Part shown: piece by piece, positions 12,012 to 23,171 of the stretch
How positions within the stretch are numbered: position 1 is the first letter of the stretch
How the letters are laid out: each line of letters begins with the position of its first letter
Source: Incurvaria masculella
Taxonomy: Eukaryota; Arthropoda; Insecta; Lepidoptera; Incurvariidae
Length of the DNA: 64,000 bases
Reading direction: 5' to 3'
NCBI GenBank assembly: GCA_946894095.1
Contig: OX335660.1
Location: 7,197,001 to 7,261,000 of the forward strand
Made by a program: the position numbers and the translations under genes
Notes under the pieces: model-generated
Databases searched by the model: none
Seen by the model: the letters and a program-made list of their open reading frames with translations, nothing else
What the model was told of the DNA's origin: nothing

Positions 12012-12561
12012 TTAAGGTGGCCCAACCCGCTCATCTCCCCATACAAAAGGGGAAAGAAGATCACGCCCATATTTCTTGTCAGAGATCCAAAATTTTGCTC
12101 AAAATAGCTTTATTCGATCGAACTAGATGTCTGATGACCATTGGCATTGTAAAATTGTGTTTGGTTTCCAAGTTATAAGGTCCGAAAGTTCGAATTTTTT
12201 GCGCGTTTTATACAATAACTTTGGAGGTGGATTACGCAATGATAAAGTAAGAACATCGTAAAAAGATTAGTCATCAGACATAGCTTATTTAATCAAGATT
12301 TATGATCTATTTGGTTTTTGTTAGATTTTTTACTACAGCGGTCGTGGTTTACTTTTAGCTATAAGTCGTTTTGAAATTAAAATTTTCGTAAATCTTACCA
12401 AATCATACACTATGCACATTGTCTTTTTTGTGGACATGTTGCATCTTCCTCATCACGGAGCCTGTCTTATTCTTTGAAACAAAGAAGGCCCCAGAGCGCA
12501 ACAGCACGGTTTTGTACCGTGCCCGCGAATGAGTTAGGCCCGCCGGGTTGGGCCGCCTTAA
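12012..12561 (+). mobile_element. piggyBac-type MITE (family A), copy 1
   Basis: The element starts TTAAGGTGGCCCAACCCG and ends CGGGTTGGGCCGCCTTAA, so TTAA flanks inverted ends of about 14 bases. Three other copies lie at 22393-22923, 48766-49308 and 39694-39877. Internally ATGTCTGATGAC (near 12128) is inverted as GTCATCAGACAT (near 12271). TTAA target sites are typical of piggyBac transposases. No transposase is present, and the 60-residue open frame at its start is conserved between copies only because the DNA is. Confidence 0.88.
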
Positions 12562-12600
12562 AGAAAGAAATGGTTTCGTATGTTGGATTAGGTTGTGTAT

Positions 12601-13310
12601 TTATTTAAGTATTGTAAGGATATTTTCAGTTGCTGTATAATCCAATGTCATGAGCCAATCGTTCAAAACTTGTTTGCATTCATACCTTGTATAACCCAAA
12701 ATGTTCAGAGCCTTATTGATCTCCGTGTACACATAGGGGCCTATATACGAATAGAATCTTTGCGCATGATTGGTTCTGGTTTTAGGTGTACACCATGTAT
12801 TGTATCTTAATGTATCTGTGACAGGGTTGACGGAAAATCGGGCAGTTTTGTGAAATCTAAGGACATTAATGAAAAGCTGTCTGACACTCAATGTTTTGCA
12901 TTCCAGATACAGACTTTTCGTCGGGTGTCGATAAGGTTTCTGAAAAGCTACTTTAAGAATAGCACGTTGGGCACGCTCTAGTTTTAAAAGATCGCCTTTA
13001 TTAGCAGCTCCCCATGCCACAATTCCGTAACTTAAAATTGATTGACACAAGGATGTGTACACTAATTTTATGATGTTAGTATCAGCTACCACTCTAAGCC
13101 TCCTAAATATGTAAATTAATTTTCTGACCCTACCACAGAGTAAGTCAATTTGTTTAGTCCAGGACAATCTTTCGTTTATAGTGATCCCAAGATATTTAAT
13201 ATTTGGGATTTGCTCCAAAATCGGGCATGCAAGTTATATTAATATTATTTAAACAGACGTTAGCTGGAGAAAAGCCTTTAGCTCACGGAGCGGAGCTGAA
13301 ATCTGGTCGA
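12601..13310 (-). pseudogene. Reverse transcriptase C-terminal fragment (CR1/Jockey-like)
   Basis: The minus strand encodes a thumb-type region: KYLGITINERLSW near the start, then SILSYGIVAWG followed by LERAQRAILKV, ending ILTILK and a TAA at 12601-12603. This order is characteristic of the C-terminal third of ORF2 of CR1/Jockey-group LINEs. The frame is open for 205 codons. Just upstream (about 13235-13240) the frame shifts: the segment encoding KGFSPANVCLNNIN is in another phase, consistent with a small insertion around TGCATGC. No catalytic YADD region remains, so it cannot be functional. Confidence 0.85.
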
Positions 13311-15150
13311 AAGATCTACCCACCTTAACCCAACCCTTACTAGTAATTGTTTATCAGCCAGCCAGCCTCAACATTGAAAACGGTAACCCATCCCGAACCT
13401 GAGTGGTCACAGAGATACTATACGTTGATACAATACGCATATAAATCGGGTGAGTGGTTCGCAAGTTATAAGAATTATACACTCATTACTCACCCCTCTG
13501 GCAGTGACGCGTTATATTATGTATAGCCTATACGTTTTAAGTAAAATCAGAATTCCTCAGAATTCAACACTGGCTCTCTAACTGCTAGCAGATCATATTG
13601 GTGTGATCACTCGCAGGGGAATCTGATTCCCGGCACTTCCACCACAATCATGGTCGGGAATTAATGCGGTCGCGGCTGGAGAAACATTGCGGAGCTCGGG
13701 TCGAGGAGGGTGAAAACTTAGAATGGAATAGCTCCTGCATAGTTCCACTCCACTACTCATTCTTATTCCCTTCGGCGTTCACCGTGCCAAATTACACAAA
13801 TAAATGTATGTTTCTGCTCCAAGTGGGTTTTTCTTGTAGCTTCGAAGCTGCAATCACATAATTTGTGACAAATCAAGTATTTGTGACAAACATATAATAT
13901 TATTCCAAGTTTTTGTTTTGAATAAGATTACCGACACGCCCATCACTAGTGGGCTGCGTGAAACTTTGGCGTGGGCGCACACCGAGATGCCGAGTGGCAA
14001 CCCCAGCCCCAGCTGTCAGTCGCCCGGCACCGCCCACTAATATTCACATTTTTTTGCGAGTTTTCGCTTTTTGTTTTGGTTCACTCGGGTGATTTACTGC
14101 GCCGAGGGTTAAAGTGCGTGCATGCTTTACCTTTTTTTGCAGCGAAAAATTTCAAGTCTTCCCAGATTTACGCAAGTTTGGCCGTTACGTTTGAATTTAT
14201 TCAAATTCAACGGCTAAGGTTTGCCAACATAATTTACACGATATATAAATCACACGTTACAAGTTTAGCTAGGTGAATAAATTCAATAAAAGGCAAGCAC
14301 AATATGCAAACAGAAATTGTGCTACAATTTTAGTGCTCGAAATAGAGTTGTATATGCTGCAATTACCAGTAATCATGCTATTTCACGATTATTGAGCCCA
14401 AAGACTAGAAGCAAAAAGGTAGAAAGCAGTGGTTACAAAAAATATTAGTTATTTATTACATTCGGGGCCGCACGTGAATATACATAGTTTGGTTCGACCC
14501 TACTAATTACAAAAGGCTTGAAGTTACTCAACCTGGTGACAAATCGATATAATCGATAAAAACATATTTGACCTAATTAATCTTGTCACACCTATGATTG
14601 TTCTTAGTGCCAAGCAAGAAATGTGCAAGAAAGAGTATTTTATGCGAATTCAAATACAAATAATAATTAATTGCCCTTTTGTATTTTAGGGTAACTTTTG
14701 AAAATTACGAAGCAACAACACCTAATCTTCAATAACAAAAATGTCACCCTCATAAAATCTGATTATTTTTTAATCACGTACACTTTGCAACAGTCTACGT
14801 CCGTCACAATACGATGCAAGTGGTAACATTCATGGACCCGTATTCTCGACGCATCAATACACCCCTATCTGCCCTCACTTCCCTGCTTCAAACGCTAAGC
14901 GGTCGAACCCTGCACCTCGGCAGAACTTCGAAACGATACCACCCATTCGATCTAATTTGTATTTAATTTCTAATATCATTTATTTAAACTTTTGGTAGTC
15001 AAACTGCACTAAGTTTCCTCCCAAACTAATAGATCCACGGATTAGATTATCTCAGTATAGAAGAACCCGAAGAAACTTCACTGGTTTATATAAATTTTTA
15101 CATACTTATGAAATAAACATATATATTATGAAATAAACACTTACTATTAT
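13311..15150. other. Unassigned stretch
   Basis: There is no credible gene. The words AATCGGGTGAGTGGTTCGCA near 13445-13465 recur in similar form near 59490-59515 and suggest a diverged repeat. An open frame at 13971-14276 has no motif. Confidence 0.45.
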
Positions 15151-15261
15151 ATTCAGAGAGGGCAGACTAACTTTAATCCGCCGGACTAAACCGGTTGTTG
15201 GATGGTTAGTCCGGTGCTAATCTCGTTCTAAGATTTGACAGGTGCTCTCTGAATACGACTG
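15151..15261 (+). mobile_element. Short MITE (ATTCAGAGAG ends), copy 1
   Basis: The element begins ATTCAGAGAGGGCAGACTAA and ends GTGCTCTCTGAATACGACTG. The second copy at 46698-46815 is in the opposite orientation and matches throughout. Near the left end ACTTTAATCCGCC is part of a GGCGGATTAAAGTT palindrome region. It is about 104 bases between the ATTCAGAG ends and non-coding. Confidence 0.8.
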
Positions 15262-16659
15262 ATTCTTGCTGCCCGCGCGGCTTCGCCACCGTCAATGTTC
15301 GACGGATTTTCCCGTCTATTCCTATGTGTAACCCCACTGCTCAGGTAGTTTATCTGGGACCTCGGGACGCCGAGTACCTTAAGAATTGCAGGAAATATCA
15401 TAGGTCATAGGTCAGCACCGTATCGAAATCGGATAAGTTTTTCTCTTGTTATAAGCGAACAGACGGACGATGCATTCTTATGTAGTACGGATTAAAATAG
15501 GGTATACTAATGTCTACTAAACCTATTGGTATTCTGAATAATAAGATATTGCAATGGTAAACTTTTATCAAGAATGCAAATTAATGTATTTGTGTAAATA
15601 TATAATGAAACGTACCTGCATTTCTTACTCCTAAAAGGTCCAAATTATATGGCAAAACATAATGGCGTAATATTTAATTTAATTATAATAAAGGTTTCCC
15701 CCTTTTCTTAATTAGATAACGCAACCAAGGGTTTGTTGGCCTATGCAGTTTTTGCGATGTATTTTTTTAAATTTATGTCACGTCTTTCCCCTAACATCCC
15801 AGGGTAGTACTGCTAGTTTTTTGTTGACACATCAGAAGTGGCCATACAAAAGGAACAAATCACTAGTGATTTACTTGTTAAAATTTAAGATTTATATTTA
15901 TAAATCAACTTTGCTCAAGTGGATTTTAAGATTCCTGTGTCATGGTACAGCATAGAAAGACAGTGGTGCTAGGTGACAGCAGTCAGTTTGGATATCGGTC
16001 TGTCTGTCCGTTTACAACTTGAAAACTACTTATTCGCTTTTGATGCCTTTTATATCTAAGTATAGTTTGATTCTTCCCTGAACATCTAGGCTACTTAACA
16101 TAACGCTAAAACTGCGAGACAAAAAATAAAAGCTTAAATATGAAAGAATTCGGGGGAAGGAGCGGGCATCTCCTATCCTTTTCTCCTAAAGATTCTTTCG
16201 ATATTGTGGGATATATTCTAGGAAACGATTAACAGTAAAGTAGCCTCGTTGAAAAATAATTTGTACTAATTTGACTACATTCTGACAGGGCATTAGAAAT
16301 TGTATTTACAGCCAATTTTCGAACTTTTTTACTGGCATCACGGGGCGCAACAAAGAACTTCTAGAATTAATACAAATGGTAGTTTAAGTGAACTACAGAA
16401 ACTGTGTGCATCCGTCAGTATAATACGATTAGTTATCCAGTGGATAGGGGATGACAGGATTTGCTAACTGGGTTATTACTTTTACAGTATATTCAGTGAG
16501 TGAGTCTACTCGATTATTGGTCTCATATGCACGCTATAGATTTTTTTTTCCAATTAATGCACAGATATTGTGTAAGTAAGTAGATTAATTTTACTGGTCT
16601 TACGTGAAGTCCAGAAATTCAATTCGAACCTCTCCAAATATGAGCCTCAAAATGCTATG
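15262..16659. other. Unassigned AT-rich stretch
   Basis: No gene or classifiable element was seen. Confidence 0.5.
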
Positions 16660-17370
16660 TTACCTTGCATGAATTGAATGCTTTGCAAAAATTTTGAGTT
16701 TTGACGTTTGAGATAAAAATAAAGAACTGGAACGTGAAATACATTTTATTGTTTTTCAAAATGTTCCTCACAATATTTTACGAACTTTTCCGTACGCTCG
16801 AACCAGATTTTGAAAGATTTATTCCAATTCAAAGCAGGGATACTAAAAATCTTCGATTTGAAAGCTTTGGCGCTTTTTCGTCGCGCCAACTTGTGTCGGA
16901 TTTAACTCATCTTGGAAGACCTCAACTGGATGATTGCTCATTAAAGCCAGGGAAATAGTCATATATCCAAGATTCATAAGCACTAATGAATTCGTAGACT
17001 TTTTTAAGGAACTCGATAGTTTATAGCGAGGTTTATAGAACCTGACATGGATCCATGGACCCCTGTCCTTCCGAAATTTACAAATCAGTCTCGATTGAAT
17101 CGATGAAGAGTTTCCCTACACCATCTGATTTGAGCTGCCTTGTGATTGTCGTCAGAAAGCGAATGCGGGATCCAAAGAATACGACGCTTTCTCATGTAGG
17201 ATATTTTGAATTGCTCTCCCTGAACACGACGGTCTTCGATTATAAGTTGTACCACAGCAACCATGTTGTCTTCGGTAAAGGGGGTTTTGGGCCCCCTAAT
17301 GAGATCTGTTACCAAGGCCACGCTGGAATTCTTAGTATGTTGCGTTCGACGCTTCTAAGACAGCAGATTC
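16660..17370 (-). pseudogene. mariner-family transposase, internally deleted
   Basis: Minus strand, N to C: a helix-turn-helix linker region with PKTPFTEDN, VQLIIEDRRV and WIPHSLSDDN followed by IRWCRETLHRFNR (17321-17085); a piece near 16975-16925 reading YESWIYDY, where mariner has the first catalytic Asp (D-E-S/T-W-I-Y), here Tyr; VFQDELNPT (about 16917-16890); then a jump directly to SIPALNWNKSFKIWFER and a C-terminal EEHFEKQ stop at about 16746. The segment holding the other two catalytic aspartates is gone, and several phase changes occur. It is clearly dead. Plus-strand open frames here are antisense shadows. Confidence 0.87.
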
Positions 17371-18002
17371 GTCTCTGAATACTGAAGTAGGAGCTCCTAA
17401 AAACATTAAAGTTGTGTCAGTCCTCTGCGAAAGTTTAGAAAAATTTTGCACAAACATTTCTCTTACCCCCGTTTTCACCACCTCCAGCTACCTGAAATAC
17501 GATGGTTAACTTTAGTTGCATTGCCTTTGAATTTTGTAGCCCGAGGTGGTAAAACCGGATGTTTCTCTAAGAAACAAAATTTCTTACTAAACTTGTCAAC
17601 TTTTTTAAAGTATTCAAAAAGATTCGATTTTTTTTATCAATATGGAAACTTCAAGACTTAAAACGCATATCTTGTGCAACCGAAATAAACCGTAAAATAT
17701 ACATACCCAGAAATTGACATGTAGTTCAGGATGCAATAAATTGAATAAGATCTTAGTGTTTTAGTGCGAGTTGTTTGTTAAAAAAGATGATTAACTTTAA
17801 ACTGCATACGTCATCGTCCTACGAAGAGTGATCACACAAGAACTAGGCAAAGAATAACAAATCAATCTTGATATTATCCATCGCAATTATTACATATTCT
17901 TTGCTAACGTTACACATTATCTTTTGGCATAGTAACATGCGCACTAAGGATTTGGATTTTAATTGAGATTAAAATCTCAATTACGGGCGCAAAGTAATAG
18001 TT
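17371..18002. other. Unassigned stretch beside mariner fossil
   Basis: The lost N-terminus of the mariner element may extend into 17371-17450, but I cannot align it. The rest holds nothing recognisable. Confidence 0.4.
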
Positions 18003-18375
18003 CGATCATACATGTGAACGGCTCGGCTGGGCCATGCTTCTCATGCGAGAGGCCATAGGTTCAATCCCCACCCCCCTCATGCACCACTTTCTTTCTCTTT
18101 CTAAATTCGGTAAGTGCATTTCGTCACGTTTGGTTTTGGTTTGGAATTCATGTAAAACTCTAGGAACCCAACCTCGCTAGTATCGAATTGGTTGATACGA
18201 AACGGTAATGTTTGAGGGGTTAAAATCATGACAATCGTATAAATATTCCACGAAATGTTTACTTTATACGAACTAAGCAGAACCAACATGGTACCATCGT
18301 TTTGAAAGAAATGTCGGTCGGTCAAAGCGTCAATGAAACATTGCTTGTGTTTTCCATCCGTGGGTAATAAACTGT
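18003..18375 (+). repeat. SINE with tRNA-like head
   Basis: The head reads GGCTCGGCTGGGCCATGCTT and then TCATGCGAGAGGCCATAGGTTCAATCCCC, whose GGTTCAATCCC is a Pol III B-box-like motif. A CACTTTCTTTCTCTTTC joint, AAGTGCATTTCGTCACG and GGAATTCATGTAAAACTC follow, then a diverged body with TGGTACCATCG and GTGTTTTCCATCCG. The tail is missing. Confidence 0.8.
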
Positions 18376-19646
18376 CAGATACATAAAACAATATTCCAGC
18401 CTGTGTTTGCGTTATCCGATTTACGAACCTAAGTTTCACCTTCCACATGGAACGGGGTCATTCAGGTAAGAGTGAGTTCGATTTCGGGAGTGAGTTCGAG
18501 CTCGGCGATACATATCAACTCACTTTGATAAATACTTCATGTTTCCGCACTTATTGAACGTCATTTTAATTTGGTAAAAATCTTGTTCGTCCCATAAATC
18601 AGTTATTTAAATATTAACATTTTTTCCAGAAATTTTTAGGTTAACTCACTCCGGAACTCGAACTAAATCTTACCTTATCGGTAATACGACTTGATGAGGC
18701 CGACTGTAAACAAAGTATGAAGAGCATTCGGTCGCAGTAGCCGGTCCGGCAGATGTGCAGATAAGGATCGCTGATGAGGTGCAGTACCCGACCGGGGAAG
18801 GGGAATGCTGATGAGTACGAGGGGGAAGACCCCGCGACTGAGTTCCATAAGGTGTTGCACGCGCACCTCTACATCGATAATGAGCTATAGGAGCAGCATA
18901 GGAGCAACAGCTTATGATTTCCGTGTCATATTGTTGAAATCCTTTCGGGTCGGTGTGTATTTTTATCATCTTTATATATATATGTATATATATTTATAAT
19001 ATATATTTATTATCGGTGTGTATATTGATTTGATACAATTTCGTATCAATAATGACGAGGGCTCTGTACACCCGAACTGTATTAAAGCATTATTTAACTG
19101 TAGGTGTTGGTCAGAATCTCTTTCAGGAATCTTATTCGTATATGGTTGCTCTCAAACCATTGTACTCTTTATTTTCTGTAGGTGGTAGCATTTAAAGTGT
19201 AATATTATATAGTTTTTTTTTTAGCTGTAAGATAATAATGTATTTTGTATTTTGACTCTTTGTTTACAGGTCACTGTAGTAGTTCATGACAGAAATAATC
19301 GTATTAAAACTAAATCGTACAGAGCTTTCACAACTTTATCATGTTGCCACTGGAGTAGTGCATCGCTTTAAGGTCCCTACTTGCGGCGACGCTGGGTTCG
19401 GGTCTCCTCTTTCCCTAAAATATGGTTGATAGAGGCGATGGCTGTGCCTGGCGTGATGCTCGTGAACGGGTAACAGCACCCGTGGGGACTGGCTTGCTCC
19501 AATTGGCAACATTCTAGATGGCGGGCATGGTCTTTACTAAGAAACTGATATTTGGCATGAACTGTTGCATATGACATGAATTGCTGATTCTCGTCAATTC
19601 ATATTAATTTAGCGTGTTTATCTGTGAGTCTAAATACTTTTGTAAA
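18376..19646. other. Unassigned stretch with AT microsatellite
   Basis: A (TA)n-rich tract lies at 18972-19012. The small open frames at 18670-18969 have no recognisable domain. No gene was seen. Confidence 0.5.
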
Positions 19647-19800
19647 TTTAGACTAAGTGGACGTTGAAAAAAAAAACCAGCGGAGTTTCTTTCCAGTTCT
19701 TCTTCGCTGAGATTTCCCCGAACTGGCTAATGATAAAATATGACAAATCCGAGTGCAGTGTACTGTCTATGGATGATGAATAAACAATAAACAACAATAT
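19647..19800 (+). repeat. LINE/SINE 3'-end repeat (family H), copy 1
   Basis: The core reads ACCAGCGGAGTTTCTTTCCA, then GTTCTTCTTCGCTGAGAT, GAGTGCAGTGTACTGTCTAT and GGATGATGAATAAACAATAA. The same 150-base module occurs at 22165-22310 and, reversed, at 28965-29125. The AATAAACAATAA end looks like a retroposon 3' end. The parent element is not visible. Confidence 0.75.
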
Positions 19801-20019
19801 TTTAAGGAACTTGACATGGTTTAGCCTAATATTACATGGGCACTGTGACAGGTGCCTTTTTTTTGGTCTGGAACATTTGTTTGGCCTGGACGTTCGCCGG
19901 AAACACGATGGAACAAACAAAGGACGAATGCATATAGATCGATAACTTTTTTCTGATTATTTCCAAAAGCCGATAACAGTGTTTCAATGCATATGTCGTT
20001 GGAAAACCTGAAATGTTTT

Positions 20020-20115
20020 CATTGAACTGGATGGAGAAAACACGGACATTTTTATTATTTTTATTATTATTTTATTACCGCTTCGACCATCTCTCATTCA
20101 ATGCGAACCATCGCA
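20020..20115 (-). repeat. SINE tail fragment
   Basis: On the minus strand the words GCATTGAATGAGAGATGGTC, GAAGCGG, CCGTGTTTTCTCCATCCAGT and TCAATG follow the SINE body order. An (ATT/ATA)n expansion of about 30 bases lies between GAAGCGG and CCGTGTTT. Confidence 0.75.
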
Positions 20116-20683
20116 ATTATAAGTGGTAGGAAGAAAAGATGATAGGATGTTCTCAAACGCGAGGCTCCTGGGTCAGGGCCAGGTATCCTTTGGACATGGA
20201 GACCCAACGCCAATCGTTGGAGAGACCCTGGTACGTAACCCAAGTATATGTATAAAGATCTTGCGATTCGTACACACTTCCTTCAACTTCCCGCCTATCG
20301 TGGCGTAGATCGCGTTATCATGATTACACTAAACACTTGCGTGCAAGTTATTCTGATGTTTTAGTAGGTAGCCTGATAGTTCCATGAATTCCGGACCTTT
20401 AAAAACTGTATAACAGCTGAGATAGGAGTTTTGAGAGGATTTATTTTAGCAAAACTAAATTAATGGTTGCACTTCGATACAAATATAATATCGTAGACAT
20501 AAAAACACAAAATGTATCAGCAGTAAAAGAGCCAATGACGAGACTTGGGTTAACTCGAGGAGGATTGTACATGCTGAGATTTTAAGGAAAAAGACGTGGG
20601 TTTCGCACGATGTGAAGAACGAATATAGTTCAGAAGTGTCCTTTCTTTGGGTTGGATCCTCTGCTGAGTACGAGACATATCAG
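20116..20683. other. Unassigned stretch
   Basis: No credible gene or element was recognised. Confidence 0.45.
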
Positions 20684-20982
20684 TCAGTCAGTCAGTCAGC
20701 GTGTTTGCGTCCACCCGGCCCTCAGCGGTACGGAACCACTGCTTTCCGCCGAAGCACATGATGTCGTCTTCTCACACTCCGTTTTCCTGTCCACGGCCGC
20801 CAGTGCAGGACACGGTTGCTCCGACGGTCGTCGTCTCTTCGGCTGACGTGACCAGTCCACTGCCATTTAAACTTAGCCACCCGATGTCCAATATCGACTA
20901 CTTTGGTACGTCGGCGGATTGCCTCGTTACGCACCATATCCCGTAGCGATATTCCCAATAAACGAGACATGGTGGTCATCAA
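20684..20982 (-). pseudogene. RTE-clade ORF2 C-terminal fragment
   Basis: The minus strand encodes LLGISLRDMVRNEAIRRRTK, then VAKFKWQWTGHVSRR and LHWRPWTGKRS, the diagnostic C-terminal block of RTE-clade non-LTR retrotransposons. The final EAYVQQWTQ stretch has been lost by deletion, and the DNA ends in (TCAG)n at 20684-20700. The fragment at 50403-50520 preserves that missing end. The upstream reverse transcriptase and endonuclease are absent. Confidence 0.85.
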
Positions 20983-21252
20983 ATAGGTAGGCGTAGCGCA
21001 GGTTCAGGGTCGAAGACAGAGGTGCTGTGAGGTCGGGATGTACTCGTTCAAACATTTTGCTGAGCAAACAATCCTGGAAGTATTCAGGGTCGAAGTTGGT
21101 AACACCCTAGGATGGGATCGAACCACCAGCCTCAACTGTCAAGAATGGTTACCCATCCAAAACCCGACCGCGCCCAGACCACCCAACGGCAGGGCGTCGC
21201 ATCACTGGTCTACCCAGGCTGACACATTTAAATTTATATCAAATTACTCTTT

Positions 21253-21563
21253 AAAAACCGGCCAAGTGCGAGTCGGACTCGCACACGAAGGGTTCCGCAC
21301 CATCGTACAAGATTTAACACAAAAAAACACGTTTTTTTATATTTTTTTATTATACCTACCTTATACCTTTAATTTTTATATTTTTTAATTTTACCTATTT
21401 GTTGTTATAGCGGCAAAATAAATACACAATCCGTAAAAATTTCAGATGCCTCCCTATTACGGTTTATGAGATACAGCCCCGTGACAGACGGACGAACGGA
21501 CGGACAGCGGAGGCTTAGTAATATGGTTCCGTTTTCACCCTTTGCGTACGGAACCCTAATAAA
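21253..21563 (+). repeat. High-copy lepidopteran repeat, full copy
   Basis: The copy starts AAAAACCGGCCAAGTGCGAG, carries GACTCGCACACGAAGGGTTC, TTTATGAGATACAGCCCCGT and a short (GGAC)n run, and ends TTTGCGTACGGAACCCTAAT. Confidence 0.9.
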
Positions 21564-21996
21564 AAGTAGTTATTGTTGTACAGCACCCATTTTTTCCCGT
21601 GTCACCGTCTGCTTTCTGCGTGGAAACAAGGAGTAAGTACAACCAATATAAAAGGACTTGCGCGTGCAACCCAGTACGCCGAATCTCACTTGATCGATAT
21701 CTGATATACGAACGTGCTCAACACTATATTTTGATCGGACTGTGAATGTAATTTCGGTCCATTATCATCGTAATTGACCCTCCACAGCCCGCATGCCGGC
21801 ACACGGCGGCTGCGGTGAGCTGTGAATCCATCCACGTGGGTTATCAGCTTGTTTCGCCGAGAATCACGACGTGAGAACAGACACGCTGTCGTTTTGTTGA
21901 TGCACAATCAGCCAGGAACATTGGCGATATAGAAATTGACAATTTGAAAAGAAAAAAACTGTCACATCTTGGTTACTAGCGGAGGTATAACGTGAC
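21564..21996. other. Unassigned stretch
   Basis: No gene or known element was recognised. Confidence 0.45.
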
Positions 21997-22164
21997 TTGC
22001 GACCCCTGCTAGAATACGCTTTCCAAGTTTGGCAAACCTACTTCGCGAAGGACGTTAATATTCTTGGGAATGTACGAACAATTTTTACAAAAATCCCACT
22101 TCGGTTGAAAAACATTTCCTACGGAGACCGACTCAAGATCCTCAAATTACCGTCGCTAGAACAA

Positions 22165-22310
22165 AGTAAACTGGAAAAAAAAACCAGCGGAGTTTCTTGG
22201 CAGTTCTTCTTCGCTGGGATTGCCGAACTGGCTAATGATAAAATATCACAAATCCGAGTGCAGTGTACTGTCTATGGATGATGAATAAACAATAAACAAT
22301 AAAATAAACA
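22165..22310 (+). mobile_element. Family H retroposed 3'-end, inserted in CR1 fossil
   Basis: It contains ACCAGCGGAGTTTCTTGGCA, GAGTGCAGTGTACTGTCTAT and GATGAATAAACAATAAACAA, as in the copies at 19647 and 28965. It interrupts the CR1 frame between codons for LEQ and RRRGD. Confidence 0.8.
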
Positions 22311-22392
22311 CGAAGACGAGGTGACCTAATCGAGGTTTACATAATGCTTACAGCCAAATACAACTGCCAAGCCATGCAAGAGCTGTTCAGTC

Positions 22393-22923
22393 TTAAGGTC
22401 ATCCCGCTCACCTTCCCATACAAACGGGGAAAGAAGATCACGCCCATATTTCTTGTCAAAGATCCCAAATTTTGCTCAAAATAACTTTATTTGATCGAAC
22501 TAGATGTCTGATGATCGTTGGCATTGTAAAATTGTGTTTGGTTTCTAAGTTATAAGGTCCAAAAGTTCAAATTTTTTGCGCGTTTTATGCAATAACTTTG
22601 TAGGTGGATTACGCAATGATAAAGTAAGAAGATCTTAAAAAGATTAGTCATCAGACATAGCTTGTGTAATCAAGATTTATAATCTATTTGGTTTTTGTTA
22701 TATTTCTTACAACAGCTTTCGTGGTTTACTTTTAGCTATAAGCCGTTTATAATTAAAATTTTCGTAAATCTTACCAAATTATACACTATTTGTGGACATG
22801 TTGCATCTTCCTTATCACGGAGCCTGCCTTATTCTTTGAAACAGAGAAGGTCCCAGAGCGCAACAGCACGGTTTTGTAACGTGCCCGCGAATGAGTAAGT
22901 CCCGCCGGGTTGGGCCACCTTAA
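22393..22923 (+). mobile_element. piggyBac-type MITE (family A), copy 2
   Basis: TTAAGGTCATCCCGCTCACC opens and GGGTTGGGCCACCTTAA closes the element. Removing one TTAA plus the element restores the flanking CR1 codon frame exactly, so the TTAA was duplicated on insertion. The interior matches copy 1 over its whole length. Confidence 0.92.
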
Positions 22924-23048
22924 CAAAAACCTTCAACTACGTGGTCACAGATTGAAGCTGGACACAACAGAACACAAGACTAATGTTATTAAGCACTTCA
23001 TTAGCAACAGAGTTGTAGAGGACAAATAAAGATAATTGTTGAGTACCA

Positions 23049-23171
23049 GGGCGTGTATTCTTGGCATTCAGTCATTGCGGATTCAGTAGAGTTAACAGTA
23101 ATGTCAAAGTAAATTCTTCTTCTGTTAACTCTACTGAATCCGCAATGACTGATTGCCAAGAATACACGCCC
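23049..23171. repeat. Near-perfect 50-bp inverted repeat (hairpin)
   Basis: The left arm 23049-23098 (starting GGGCGTGTATTCTTGGCA) and the right arm 23122-23171 (ending TGCCAAGAATACACGCCC) pair at 49 of 50 positions around a 23-base loop. It starts 20 bases after the end of the CR1 fossil. It could be a very young foldback element or a hairpin-RNA source. There is no open frame. Confidence 0.95.

Larger units (their letters stand above)
11785..13310 (-). mobile_element. 5'-truncated CR1/Jockey-type LINE
   Basis: On the minus strand a reverse-transcriptase C-terminus (13310-12601) is followed by a 3' UTR that ends in AATAAAGAATTATTATTATT at about 11810-11786, the usual simple-repeat tail of such LINEs. 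A TTAA-flanked MITE (12012-12561) is inserted in the 3' UTR; without it the UTR is about 260 bases. The 5' end is lost, as is usual for target-primed insertion. Confidence 0.7.
21997..23029 (+). pseudogene. CR1-like reverse transcriptase C-terminus split by two insertions
   Basis: Part 1 (21997-22164) encodes RPLLEYAFQVW and a segment ending GDRLKILKLPSLEQ. Part 2 (22310-22392) continues RRRGDLIEVY and ends QELFSL. Part 3 (22924-23029) continues NKNLQLRGHRLKL, ending VVEDK and a TAA. All three are in one reading frame once the insertions are ignored, in the order typical of CR1-group ORF2 C-termini. The family H repeat separates parts 1 and 2, and a TTAA MITE separates parts 2 and 3. The catalytic RT core is missing. 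It was a 5'-truncated LINE that was later hit twice. Confidence 0.85.

Noticed and set aside
16701..17378. Two plus-strand open frames of 85 and 107 residues
   Set aside because: They are antisense to the mariner fossil, whose motifs are on the minus strand.
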